Source: Lota lota (lineage: Eukaryota; Chordata; Actinopteri; Gadiformes; Lotidae). From it: DNA of 64,000 bases. The DNA is taken from positions 1,459,501 to 1,523,500 of the forward strand of contig JACYXH010000802.1 in NCBI GenBank assembly GCA_026745465.1. Reading direction: 5' to 3'. The translations under genes and the position numbers were made by a program. Shown one piece after another: positions 1 to 26,540 of the stretch; the first letter of the stretch is position 1, and each line of letters begins with the position of its first letter. A model generated the notes under the pieces. That model saw only the letters and a list, made by a program, of their open reading frames with translations. It was not told the origin of the DNA and did no database searches.

Positions 1-1397
1 CCCCCCTCCCCATCCTCTATTTCTTGGGTAATACTATACAGTTAAAGGGTCCCTATTTAAGGACAGATGCCAGTTGGTACAGTCCACCAGGGAGCTGACC
101 TAGCTATCCTACATCTGGGTGGACACTCCCACTAGTGATGTCACCAGTTGAAAGATTTAGTGGCTTGAAGTGGCTAATCTGCCTCACACCTGGTGGTAAA
201 CAAAGGACCCTTTAAAGCCAATGGCCTACTCTGCCTGCAGCAGTCACCTTTTGTCATAAATGAGCCTTGTTTATGCATAAACACACTCAGTCAACCCTGA
301 ACCAATAAATAGCTGTTTGTCAAGTATGTCATATCAGCCAGTCTCAATATTACTATTAACTAGACCCATGTATGTATCCAAATGTCTTACACTGAATATA
401 TACTTATTTATTAGAGATGTCATTAAGGAGCAGGTAGGGCATCTTGCTAAAGGATGCCTTCAGGTAGACCTCATACATAGCGGTTATGTGAGCTATGCCG
501 ATTGTCAGACTCTGCCTTGATCTGGCTCAATCGATTGGCTCTCTTCCAACAGGATTTTACGATTTGTGCGTTGCACTCCATTTTTGCTGTCATCACTTTT
601 CCCCCTGGACCCCAGGAAACTAATTGTGGATAATGGCATTCAAAACCTGCCAGCCAAGAGCTCCATTAAAGACCTTTTCTATGCAGCCATCGTCTCACTT
701 GTATTACCAGTCTGTGGCTTCAGAGTCTGCTTTCCTAACGCATGGCGGCGTGTGTGCGTTGCGTTTGTGTATGTGTGTGTATGTGTGTCCCACGCACTTA
801 CCCATATCTTCTTTGATCTTAAAATAGACTGTGGCTAATGGACGGAGAAACTTCCGGAAAGATAATACAAGCCTAAAAGTGGCATGAATCGGTTTATCTC
901 GACCAGTCATATTGAATGTGTGTCTCTCTTTCTCTCTCTCTCTCTCTCATCATGTGACAACATGTGGAATTGTATTAATTTCGGTTTCGGTAGCCATGTT
1001 AGCTAAACGACTCTACTGGCAACAAATGTTCTATTGCACTCTTTACATGTTTGCAGAGCAATGCGAATGCCGTCTTGGACTGTAATGAGTGTCTGTAGTG
1101 TATGGCCTCTGTATATCTGACTGTATTCCAATCTTGACCAACGCAGTTTCCTCCCTTGGGGATAAATAAGTGTATCGTGTCGTGATGTTTTTCACATTAC
1201 CAATAATCCTTCAGCCGTGAGAGGGCAAAAGGTCCCGTGTCTACAGAAGGTGCAGATGGAGTGTGTCTGGGCCAGCTCGGGACAGGTCTGGAAGAGGAGC
1301 GGCCAGAAGGCTGCCCCGGTGGGTCTTGGCTGGGCTCGGTGGCGTTGTGTGTGCTGCCTCACTTGGCTGACGACCAGAGGGCCGAGGTGCTCCTCCG

Positions 1398-1576
<179 letters not shown>

Positions 1577-2615
1577 CCTTGTCTTTCATCATAGTCTGCT
1601 GGTATAACTGTTGCTCTCCTCCCACTGCAGCACAATAGCTTGTTGAAGGGCACTGGTGCTGCAGAGATAAAGAGAAAGGGAGAGAAAGAGGAGTGTGTGT
1701 GTGCCTTGTACGGTGACAAAAAAGAGCGCTGAAAAGCAATCGATGATGCCGTAATTTGTGCAAGAGTGGTTCATGGCCACTTTGAGAGCTTGTGTAGTTA
1801 ATGAAGTGCACAGTTATCTGTGCATTTGAACACGAGTACAACAATTCCATATATTTTTTGTAAATACTACTACTAATATGGTACTATAATTTACAGTGGT
1901 GCAGGGTCCTGTAAGAGTAGAGAGATTTGGCAAATTAATTCAAAGGATTCCATCGAGGCAGAATTGCCAGTTACCTATAAAAAGGAGGAACAAGACGATT
2001 TGGCACACAGACTCCCAGGTGAACACCAAGGTAGAAACCTTGTTACTGTGGGAGTCTTGCATGCAATATTCAGGCCCTGTTACGATGAACAATAAAATGA
2101 TACAAATCAATATATTTCTAAATCTATAAAAGAGAAAATTGCCGTGACCAGGCAAATCTGTTTCATGTATTAATGTATCTAATAATTTTTTGATCTCATC
2201 TAGTGGTGGGCTTAAGCGGTTTTCACATAAAATATGTATACAATTTAGTCCACAGAGAAATTCTTCAGTTTATAAATCGAGACACTTCGGTTCAGTCACT
2301 TCACAATTCGGTTCAGTCCAGCACTTTGTTGTCCTTTTGGGGAACATTCAGTTCATTGTGCTGCACTAAAGATTATGTACAATACAGATGTAGTTCACAA
2401 ACAACATCAACAACACACAACTATAACAAGACTTGAGGGATATTGGACATAGTTAGATAAAGGGCTACATTCAGAGGGGTACAGACAGTAGGAACTCTAT
2501 ATTGTAGTGTGCAAATCATGCATGTTTATTACACTTGGAACGAAAGAGAATCTATAAAAATGCTGTGCACTTAATTCATTATTGATTGGACTCCCATGCA
2601 AGACAGGCAAATGGC

Positions 2616-2616
<1 letters not shown>

Positions 2617-2677
<61 letters not shown>
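2617..2677 (+). repeat. (AC)n microsatellite
   Basis: A pure AC run of about 61 bases. Confidence 0.97.
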
Positions 2678-2681
<4 letters not shown>

Positions 2682-3036
2682 GTATATTTACCGGAAAACA
2701 GAATGTAACCCAAATGAGTTTGTGGTATACTATGGATTTATGTGAACAATATAGCTTTCTTCTTTGACAACAAAATGTATATTCGCATAACTTTGACACT
2801 CGTTCTATTGTGTCTTCCCTGGCTTCCTGTTTTTGGGTGATTATTCCGCCTTTTTAGATTCACACAAGCACATATTATTGATTTGATGATGCAGTCCAAT
2901 TCCCCTGTTTTACTCACTGTGTTTTCAGTGAAGGGTGAACATTTTCCATGTTGCAGATTCTGTTGTTGCAACAGATTCTCCTGGTTGTCCCTTCACTCCC
3001 AAGAGATACAGAAAACACTTTTATTTAAAGACAGAA

Positions 3037-3124
3037 ATATATACTGCTCAAAAAAATAAAGGGAACACTTAAACAACACAATGTAACTCCAAGTGTTCCC
3101 TTTATTTTTTTGAGCAGTATATAT
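3037..3124. mobile_element. Tc1/mariner-type terminal inverted repeat remnant (hairpin)
   Basis: Two perfect 34-bp inverted arms (3037-3070 and 3091-3124) flank a 20-bp spacer. The arm reads outside-in TATACTGCTC, then seven A, TAAAGGGAACACTT. This resembles the ends of a Tc1-like repeat abundant in salmonid and related fish. The body and transposase are gone, leaving a self-complementary remnant. Confidence 0.8.
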
Positions 3125-3193
3125 ATGTACGTGTGTGTGTGTGTGTGTGTGTGTGTGAGTGAGTCTAATAGTAATGCAATGAACGTGTGTGAC

Positions 3194-3350
<157 letters not shown>

Positions 3351-4344
3351 CAGCAGCATCAAAATATAATCATCGCATGTGCAAGTGTGTTAGCCTGCAG
3401 GCAGACATTCAGATGATCAGACAATAGATGATCTTCCCTATATCATTCTCTGTGACTGGTGTGTGTTCCTCCGATAGCCAGCGCCCTTTCTCCTAACCTT
3501 TGGCCATGTGAACCCTGCTGATGCCTTGTCTCAATAGAGGAGAGGAGCAGTGTGGCCCATGTCCTTCCCCATCTCTGCAGCCCGTGCCTCAATACCAGTC
3601 TGGGTGATCAACCCATTGTAACTGTCGCTCCTGGTTTCACGAAAATATCCGTTACTAATATAATTTGTAAAAATGCCACGGTTGCACCGATTCTGCTGAA
3701 GAACATTTAGCGTGCGGGCGCTTTTGTCTTTTGGAATCGATGCACGTCACTTCAGTACGGAGATGGACGAAAATAACTGAATCACCATACAAGTACTTTA
3801 CTAAATGTGTTCAATGAGACCAAAGAGCTACCAACATTTTTCACATTCCTGTCAGGCACATGGGCGCCAAATGCTCTTAGAATGTAGCCAAATTATATTG
3901 GTATGGGATATTTTATTGAAGCCAGGAGACGATGGTTTGATCACCTGCGCCGGGATTGTCCTTTAAGTCGTACACTCGCTTCACTACAAGTCTTGCTTCC
4001 CCAGTCTTCCTGGCACCGAAATGTACCATAAACCGTGTGGATTGCCTTTTAATGAAGGCTTTTTACAAAGAGGCAGTTGGTAGGATCAGTGAACAAGCAT
4101 TTAGACGTTAAACTGTCGCAGCAAATGTGTCCTTGGTGCTTGATTGAGATGGCAGGGTTGACACATACTAGCACATGCCAGAGAGCTTGTCCCTGACAAC
4201 TGTGTCCTCAAGATAAACATGCATTGATTGACCTGACTTATAGTTTGATGATTGATACACCTGTATCACAAATATGTCACAAATATGTATACACACACAC
4301 AAATATGTATCATTCTGAATGGATGCAACAACAACAAACACAGG

Positions 4345-4450
4345 GTTTATTTTGGGGTTTGAACCCAAATGTCCATAGACTAGCTGTAAGCATCCCTGAG
4401 CAAGAAGCCTAACCCTACTTGTTCTTTAATAACCATGATGACAATGAATC
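4345..4450 (+). mobile_element. SINE fragment
   Basis: It contains GGGGTTTGAACCCAAATGTC, then AGCTGTAAGCATCCCTGAGC and CCTAACCCTACTTG, matching the middle of the SINE family. Confidence 0.55.
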
Positions 4451-4937
4451 AGCACAAATATGTATTCCATACCATGTTTATTTTATTGACTTACATGCAC
4501 ATTGATATATTTAAAACGTTTGTCAGTACAATGATTCACATATTTCCACTGCACCGATCAGTATACTTGTGAATGTATTTAACGTGAATGCAGTTTGACA
4601 TTAAACATGAAACCTGTGCTAGGATCACAGCCACCCTCACGTGAAGAGCAATGGCGACAATGAAAACCATATCTTGCAGATCTTGAGAACATTGCGGTGA
4701 CCTGACATATCTCCACACCGCGGCCATTCTCCGTGAACGACGTAGATGTGTTACGTCAAGTTAAAGTTATTTCCATAACCTTCTGGGTTACCATAGAGAC
4801 GGCACCCTTTTAGGCTGAAATCATACCAAGTGTTTTGAGCCGCTGAAATACATTTGAGTCTGAAATTTCCCATGTGTGACCCCGCCCACACATGCACTCA
4901 CACGTTGATTGTCTTTCCTTTTTTGTTCCATCCATCT

Positions 4938-4972
<35 letters not shown>

Positions 4973-5399
4973 ATTCTGACACAGCGTGTGCTCTGCGTTT
5001 GAACTCAATTTGTGAGAGGAAGACGTGGAGTCCTGGGCGTCCTCCCACGTGCGTGATCTGTCACCGTGCGCTCTGAATCATGGCAGGAGACTGAAGGGTG
5101 CACAACTCAGTTAAGAAAAATCAAAGAAGAAGCCGTGGCAGGCTGGGAAAAACACAGGGTAGACGCTAGACTCTCAGGGTTGCATTTGACAAGAGGGAGA
5201 TCCTCTGTGATGTTATCTGGGTGCGGTTCAAGAGGGCTAGGAGACAGCTGAGTGATGGCAGAGAAGTGACACCCACAGTCTCCACAACCCGTTACTTTCA
5301 AAGGTTAACAATCATGATGGCTCGGTGGTTCAGCCCTGTTGTCCGCTCTCAATGTAGGTGAAGCTGCCCTGGTTCAATTCTGATCTGTGTAGCAATACT

Positions 5400-5556
5400 G
5401 CAGGTCGTTCCTGTCTGTCTCTATTGTCCTGTTTGTCCATCTATTGTCCAGTCTGTCTCTCTGTTGTCCTGTCTGTCTCTCTGTTGTCCTGTCTGTCTCT
5501 CTATTGTCCTGTCTGTCTCACTATTGTCCTGTCTGTCTCTCTATTGTCCTGTCCAC
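5400..5556 (+). repeat. Tandem repeat of about 20 bp, CT-rich
   Basis: The unit GTCTGTCTCTCTATTGTCCT recurs about seven times with few changes. Confidence 0.92.
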
Positions 5557-6317
5557 AAAAGGCAGAAAAAGCCTATTAAAGAATGTCAGTGTGTTCCTCA
5601 AATTCAAGCATTATCAATCACAAACAAATGTCTGTGAAATCACAGAGGGAGTGATTATTTGTCGGATTGTTGTCATGTGGCAAAATTAGCTAGGCCCCCC
5701 CCCCCCATTTCACGAGATTGTCAATCCTGTCTGAGAACCCGGGTCATCCATAAGGGAGTGATAGCAAGCCTGAATTTCAGGGCCAGGTCGTTAAGTCTGG
5801 TGCCTTCAGGAGGCTGTTTATAGTCTGCATTATTATTCTGTCAGCCCCAAAGGAAGATACAATAATTTCTTGTCATTGACACGTCTTTTTTTTATTGTGT
5901 TTTTATATTTTACATTTTCACAACAAAAAGTGGAAAGAGATACGTTTTCAGAGAAATTATTGTGCAACGAAAGGATTTTCATCTTTGAAGTATTTGAATA
6001 TCTTGAGATTTACACATAAAATGTACACGTTTCTATAAAGATACAAGGCACAGTCATGACTTCACAAGCAAGGCTTATTTCAAGGCGAGATTGAGATTAA
6101 TATAGATAGTCATATCTATATACCTATACCTATATCTCAGAAGACATAATACCTTCTACTATAACATGTGAGGCGAATTTATGGTTTTATACTTGGATTG
6201 TGAATGTTAATGCAGCTCAACTGCTCGGCTGCTGTATCTGAAATAACTTTTTTTTCTTTACTAAACACTGAATCCTCTTCCTCTTCTTCTCTTTCTCTCC
6301 TGCCGACGCGACACCAG

Positions 6318-20288
<13,971 letters not shown>

Positions 20289-20395
20289 AGAGAGGGGGGA
20301 GGCTTTTACTAAGAGTGGTGTCGGAGATCACCCACAGGAGCTTATTATGTTTTCTCAATCTTGATTTGCCGCTCTCTCTCTCTCACACACTCACA

Positions 20396-20457
<62 letters not shown>

Positions 20458-21360
20458 GACAGAAGTAGTGTTTAACCTGTCTTCAACAAGCTATGAACTT
20501 GGTTTGGATTGATAAGGAATATTTATGGGCATGGAAAGAAGAGAAAGGAACACATAAAAAAAAGATTGATAAAGTAGGAGTGTAGAACTTCGTCCTTCAA
20601 TGTTTGTGGATCTTAATTCTCTTTCAGTTGTATTTTCTGGGGCTGTCTTTGAGCGGGGCCACAGTTGAAACATACCAGAAATAATGTATTGCTTGCATAC
20701 AAACTTCAGATATTATAAGGTGTATTTTGGCCCTCTGAATTCAAACCCTCAAACTTTTTCTTTTATATCTTAAAATGTGTGATGGGTTAACTGAAGAGCG
20801 ATAGAAAGGTATAGAAAAACTATGGGAATATTATGGTATACCCTTTTGATTTGACCCTTTCCATTTCATATGCTTATGCTCATATGTGACAGTAGTGCTG
20901 TCTCATTTATGACTTGTACGAAACGTCTCACCCGTGCAACTCTTTAACTTGTATATAACGTGTTTATTGGAAGACCCTCACCCATTGGTCCTACCGTTCC
21001 AGTGGCTTGGAAGACTAGCAGAGCACACAGCTCACATTGACAAAGTGTTGTATCATAATGTGGATCAACTATTGTGTTTAGTAAAAAACAAATAAACTGG
21101 TCTATGTGGCTCAAGCTTGGCCACCATACATCTCCTGTTGTCCTGCTCTTGTCTTACTTGTTGTCGGTACTGCGATGCCATCCTTGAACTGAATCAAAAG
21201 ATGCTAGCTCTGTTTCTTTATATTCACACTACAAAAATGAATACAAAAAATACAAAACATACAAAAATCTGAATTAACTATTGGTAAGTAAGTAAATTTA
21301 GATTTGGTCTCAATGTGAATTACATGAGATGGGAATTTCCCCCCTGGGATTAATAAAGTA
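20289..21360 (+). other. spock2: spock2 3'UTR and flank
   Basis: This follows the TAA stop. It includes a (CA)n run at about 20401-20454. Candidate polyadenylation signals AATAAA lie at 21091-21096 and 21352-21357. The second is part of CCCCTGGGATTAATAAAG, a phrase often seen at retroposon ends in fish, so the first is preferred. Confidence 0.55.
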
Positions 21361-22470
21361 CAATGTTATCGTATAGTATGCCGAATAGGTTACCATATTT
21401 GGGAGGCGAGAACTTTGAAGTACATTGCTTAAACAATCTGCCCCCCACACCCCACCCCCCTAAGTCAACTGAAAGCTATTGTTGTTATTTGGTACCATGG
21501 GCAAAAAAAGCATTGCTGTGTAACTAATCTGGGGCCCAGAGAGGGGTTGTTCTATTGTTTTCATACCTCACTCTGCAGTAGCTGGGAGCCAGTATACTGT
21601 ACATACACAGTACGAAACTAGATCCAGACTTTAGTTTAGCATGTCAGCACTTACAACCACACAATACTTACAGAAGTGATGTCTTGTCTGTGCGTCTTGG
21701 TTCTCCTATAGGCTTTGCTCCAACCTCTCTCCCTCTCTGAATGCTACCCATCTCAGTGAACACAGGTGAGAGAGAGCGTATGCAGTTGTACAACTGAAAA
21801 TACAACTGGTCACATATGCGCATGCTTAACAGCTCACACCCTAAAGCAGGGCTGTCTGTGTATTGTAGTCAATGCACAAAGACTTATCCTTAACAATAAA
21901 TGTCATGTTTTGGGGTTCGTATTTCTGTGAGAAAAATAAGCATTTTCAATCAGGTCCCGACCTATGCTGACAGAGAGTGGAGTCTTCTCTTGGTTTTTTG
22001 TTACAAGTCTGTTGAGGGGTTATAACATAATTGTGTGTGAAGACCGATTCCTAATATTGGCTACCCCGAAGGGACCAATCATCCATGGCCAGCTGTCGTC
22101 TTCTACACACACACACAACACACGCGTAACAGGCCATATGTGCTGTAACCTGGTGTGACTGGGTTTTATGTATGCCTTGGTAAGCCTGAGTTTACAGTAA
22201 TTTGATGATGCACTATGACAAATTCAGTTATTTTTGCAATTCAAGTTGGGTAGTTGATCTGAGCTTTCCTTGTGAGAATTTAGATCTCATTCCGTTACCT
22301 TTGTATAGATGGTATATAGTTTATAGGATTATTATAGCACATTTAGTACAAAGTACTTAAACAAATATATTACTTTATTTATTTATTTTAGAATAAATTA
22401 AGATGACAGGATATCATTCAATCATAATTTTATACAAATGTCAGAAAAATTCCCCAATGGTCCAGTCTGT

Positions 22471-22508
<38 letters not shown>

Positions 22509-23771
22509 CACAATAAGGGCTGCCATTACTGTTACTAATAAACTTGAGTTATAACTGATTTAAAACGGCTGACACATTAAGTCAAGTTAGTTCCCAAACA
22601 TGCACACACTCATACATAGACACACACGCAAACGTGCACACACACAGCATTTGTTGGGTTCTGAACAAATGGTTGTCAACAAACACTGAGACAGGTCAGA
22701 CAAGGTGAAGAGGTGTTACTGCTGGGTTTTTTTACCTGACACGTGCGCACATGCACACTCACACACTGCACATACCGGTACATACACATGCTAAAGGATA
22801 CAAAACAGACAGGTCATGTCTCTGCCATTAGTGTTAGTGATTTGATGTAGTGCAAGGCTTTGGTGAAGCAGAAAATGATCACTATCATAATCAATCATGT
22901 CTGCAAAGAAACGGAGGGTTATGCATGCAAGATTACAGAAATATGTTAATGAATATTAGAAGAATATTAGCAACGGACAGTAAGATACATTTTCTAATTT
23001 GAGTATATAGACAATTAGATTGCGCCACCCGGTGGACGCCTGTTCACCTTACAGGACTCTAGGCACGTGAGGTGATCTTTATAATTAGACACGTGTAGAC
23101 GGATCTGGAAGATGCTATCGGATAGGCCTACTTGAACAACCGTTTTCTACCATTTCGTATCCTTTATAGAGTCTAGAGTCTCAAGTAGACCACGTGTATG
23201 TTAATGGGTGGGGGAAAACGAGTAATGGGGGTGTAAGGGGCCAAATATAGCCCAACAGTTGTATATCCTGCTGTTAAGGAATAAGGAAAAAAAGTGGAAA
23301 GGTTGTACCGGAATTGTATCTTGAAATGTAAAAATTAATGACCAGTAATCTTTCAGTATATACAGGGGAGATGGGGGCCATATGCTGAGAGATACAGTGG
23401 GTAGAGCCAGACCTTTGATATGTTCAGATTCATGCATAATGTTCACATCATGAAAGTCACATTCATTTTATGAAATGTCAGAACAGTTCATGTGTTGCAC
23501 AGCCAAAGAAAAAAAATAATTTGACCCAATTTGAAAGGCCACAAATCGCTGAGATAATAATCGCTACAGATAAAAAGCATCTGCCAAATGACTATATGCA
23601 AATGTATATTCATCAGGCAGGACATCGAGACATAAACATCATGCACCAGCAATACACCGTTACTGATAACTGCAGGAATTAAGAGAGTTGGGAATAGAAT
23701 ATCAGCAAAACATCTCCAGCAAGCCAAGTTCCAATACACCTGTGATAGTCCTACTGCGGCTGCTGATCATG
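21361..23771. other. Convergent intergenic region between spock2 and tysnd1
   Basis: The two genes point at each other here. The region holds a (TAA)n run at about 22478-22507, short CA runs, a SINE tail fragment near 23565-23590 and TTTATT words near 22375-22390 that could be the minus-strand tysnd1 polyadenylation signal. A CTCF-like site lies at 23020-23035. No coding exon was recognised. Confidence 0.6.
23020..23035 (-). promoter_or_regulatory. Candidate CTCF-type motif
   Basis: The minus strand reads CCACCGGGTGGCGCAA and matches 14 of 16 positions of the core CCASYAGRKGGCRSYR. It lies between two convergent genes. This is motif evidence only. Confidence 0.3.
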
Positions 23772-26205
23772 TCAGAGTTTGCTTGGAGCATTTTGGAGCC
23801 TCCAGACCCTCCGGATGCCAGCGTCTGAGGCGTCTAGATCCCTGAACGCCTCCGTGTTTCCTGATTGGTTGAAGTGCTCTAGCAGGGGCTGGAAGACTGT
23901 CGCTGGGATACTGAAATTCAGGTGAGGGTAGGTCACATTGGCCGCACAGTCTCTGGTGTTACTGGCAACAATGCCTGAGATTTAGAGAGAAGGAATTATA
24001 CGTTTTAAACTTGCATGCAATTGTGGGGAAGGATAGTTTGGGTGTTTGACTGCAAGCTGAAATATTCTGGTTTCAAACCCCAATGTTCACAGACTACCTG
24101 TAGGCATCCTTGAGTAAGACGCCCTTACCCCTTCCTGCTCATTAATGTGTGTAAAAAATACCCAATGTCTGCCGCTTTGGACAAAGGTGTCTGCTAAATG
24201 ACTTAATTGAATATAAATAAAGGCATTAAGCAATTTGGTGCATGAGAAAAGTTTTACCATAGTCAGAGAGTAGCCCCCACTGTTAAAAAGAGGAAAGGGT
24301 GCGTCTGGACGTCGTTAATAGAAAGCCTTACCCAATAACTCCCCGGAGTGTTTCCGTACCACAGCGCCCCCGCTGGCGCCAGCCTGTACTGCACACGTCG
24401 TCTGCAGCATCACAGGTATGCGATCCCAGTTGACGACTTTAGATAGGATGCCGCCAGTCAACGAGGGACCACAGTTCTTTCCTAGTCCGCCATACCCCAC
24501 TACCACTACCTCCTCGCCTTAAAGAAGAGTAATACAAATGTAATAGTTCGAATAAAAAATAGGATAATTAGTGTTGTTAATATACTGCATCGACCAGTAA
24601 AAATTTTATTTGACCTTTGACCCCACCTGGCTGAAAGGACTTGGCCACCACTGGAACCACCACCACAGGAGCAGAGTCTCTCAGCTGTACCACAGCAAAA
24701 TCATAGGAGGAAGACGGCTTTGTGGAAAATAGCACATCACCCATAACAACATGGAACCTGAACAGGAGAATAAACGGGGAGACCAAATGTATGGGTATTT
24801 TTTTCAAAACAGTATTAGAACACGTGGTCACCCTGGCCAATGAACATCTAGAGACAAAGGTCAGGTCAGCTATGAAGGACAATATGAATTAAAGTAGGCC
24901 TTTTAGTTGTCTTTAAAGTTAATTGGCTAGAAGTCCTATCAGTACCTGGTGCCATCATAACTTGGTACAATTATGTTGCTTTCAGGAAGATAGGCCTATA
25001 TGAAAAAAAGGCAATTGTAATGATGTTCCTGCCATCCATAATCAAAAGGTAATAAAGAAAACAGTACCAACTAAGAAATATTCTCAGTCATCTTAACAAG
25101 CAACAAGGATATAGACAATCAACATTGTTTTCTACCTGCCCTTGTGATGGAACTTCAGAGTAACAGTCTTCTTTCCGTTGACGACATGTCGGCAGGTAAG
25201 CGCCAGACGAGATGCGACCATAACACCAGAGCCCCAGAACTGTCCACTGTCAATCAAACACACGGTGGGGTATTTCCTCAACTTGGAAGAGGAAAAGGAG
25301 GACGAAGCTGTGTTCAGGAGTCGAGGGCCTTCCGGTGCACCTCCATGGAGACAGTTCAGCGCTATCAGTGTAGATTCGACGTTTATCCGGTCAGTTATGT
25401 CCCTGATGTTTCTCAAAATAAGTTGGACCGAACAAACCAAGGTGAGACCGATCCACTCGACTCCTTTCCAGCACAGTGAAGACACGATAACCCCAACCAG
25501 GTGTGCGTGGTCGTCGCTTTCCATCACAAAAAGCCCCCCACCCTCAGTGCCGGGCAGGCACCGGGCATCCGTTAGAATGACCGCATTGTCCTCCCCGTAT
25601 AAGTTGCTGACGATGCCCGTGCTGAGGGTGTTCGTAAAGAGGTCAGGACAGAGAGAACCAAAGGGTGAGCCACATGCAACGACTGCGGATCCTTTGCGAA
25701 GAGAAGAACTTTCTGCACAAGGGATGTTTATTGAACTTCGGCAACTGTCCTCGAAATCTGTCTTCAGGACAGCAAACCAGCTAAGAAACCTGGATTCTTT
25801 GATCAGCTCTTCCATTCCGTCGTCATTGTGGAATTTCCAGCTGTCGGACTCTTGGAAAAGTGTGTGAAAACCCATGTTAAACTCCAAGCAGTTAACGAGC
25901 ATCATCACCTTGGCTTTATGTGGAAAAGGTGAGTTGATATTAGGGATCACGTTTGTTTTCACTTCTCGCCGTGCAGGTAAATGTATATGGATGTCGAGGT
26001 TGGCAGTAAAGGTGTCTGGTAACAAGAACCTACAGTGTGAAGCATCAGGTGCCTTGTGGTTCATAAAACGGGAAAATGGAAATCCGTTGCAAATGATCAT
26101 TCCTGTCTGATAATTAAGGATGACTCCACTACAACCAAAGGCTCGCTGTTCTGTAGCAGACTGCGATACTGTCACGACACAGCATGACCCCTCGATCAGA
26201 TCCAT
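23772..26205 (-). CDS. tysnd1: Peroxisomal leader-peptide-processing protease (trypsin domain containing 1)
   Basis: This is a peroxisomal-matrix serine protease. TYSND1 removes the PTS2 leader from thiolase, PHYH and AGPS and cuts PTS1 proteins such as ACOX1 and SCP2. Exons in transcript order are 26205-25136, 24757-24627, 24517-24332 and 23974-23772. All junctions keep phase, giving 529 residues (human 566). The N-terminal half carries CSGVILNYQTG, VACGSPFGSLCPDLF and DARCLPGTEGGGLF, all family landmarks. The trypsin-like half shows a full triad: His340 in TCRHVV, Asp376 in SYDFAVV and Ser449 in AGASGGAV. The protein ends in SKL, a canonical PTS1 import signal. The start at 26205 (MDLIEGSCC) was preferred to an in-frame ATG at 26307, because the upstream residues look like untranslated AT-rich sequence and the family starts shortly before CSGVIL. 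It converges with spock2 and shares strand with sar1a, as in the human 10q22 region. Confidence 0.96.
24024..24218 (+). mobile_element. SINE copy in tysnd1 intron 3
   Basis: It contains the family sequence from GTGTTTGACTGCAAGCTG through a B-box-like TTTCAAACCCC and ACCTGTAGGCATCCTTGAG to the tail GTGTCTGCTAAATGAC. It is inserted against tysnd1 transcription, about 50 bases upstream (in transcript terms) of the last exon. Confidence 0.8.
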
Positions 26206-26435
26206 ATTGCAATGTCGATTACTTTTAACTTCAAATGTCAGTGTCCAACCATTTGAAATCCTGCGCGGTTGAACAATGAAAAAAAAGCGAAAATTTAAAC
26301 AAACCAAACCTGTAGTTAGAATGAAAGCGTGTACCGTTTATCTTTTTCTAGTATTTTTTTCGAAAAAGAAATAAGTTGACGACAGCATAGTTATGAAACA
26401 TGTCAAATAGTGAAACACGACTTCCTGGTTGTATT

Positions 26436-26540
26436 CCATTGGTCCCAAGAACGACAGCCATGACCGGAAAGATGGGATTGGTCAAATCCCAATAGTTCTT
26501 AACCAATCGAAGACGAGTAGCTGGAATGCGCATGCTCGTC
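26436..26540 (-). promoter_or_regulatory. tysnd1: tysnd1 promoter: CCAAT-box cluster with ETS- and NRF1-like sites
   Basis: Four CCAAT/ATTGG boxes lie at 26438-26442, 26477-26481, 26489-26493 and 26503-26507. A CCGGAA ETS core lies at 26464-26469 and TGCGCATGC (NRF1-like) at 26527-26535. They sit 230-330 bases upstream of the chosen start. This is a typical TATA-less housekeeping arrangement. Confidence 0.5.

Noticed and set aside
5318-5395. GGTTCAGCCCTGTTG...CTGGTTCAATTC sequence resembling another SINE head
   Set aside because: Too short and degraded to assign; no tail or second copy was seen in the window.
26203-26307. Upstream in-frame ATG of tysnd1 at 26307
   Set aside because: The extra 34 residues are unlike the family N-terminus and AT-rich; the ATG at 26205 fits better.
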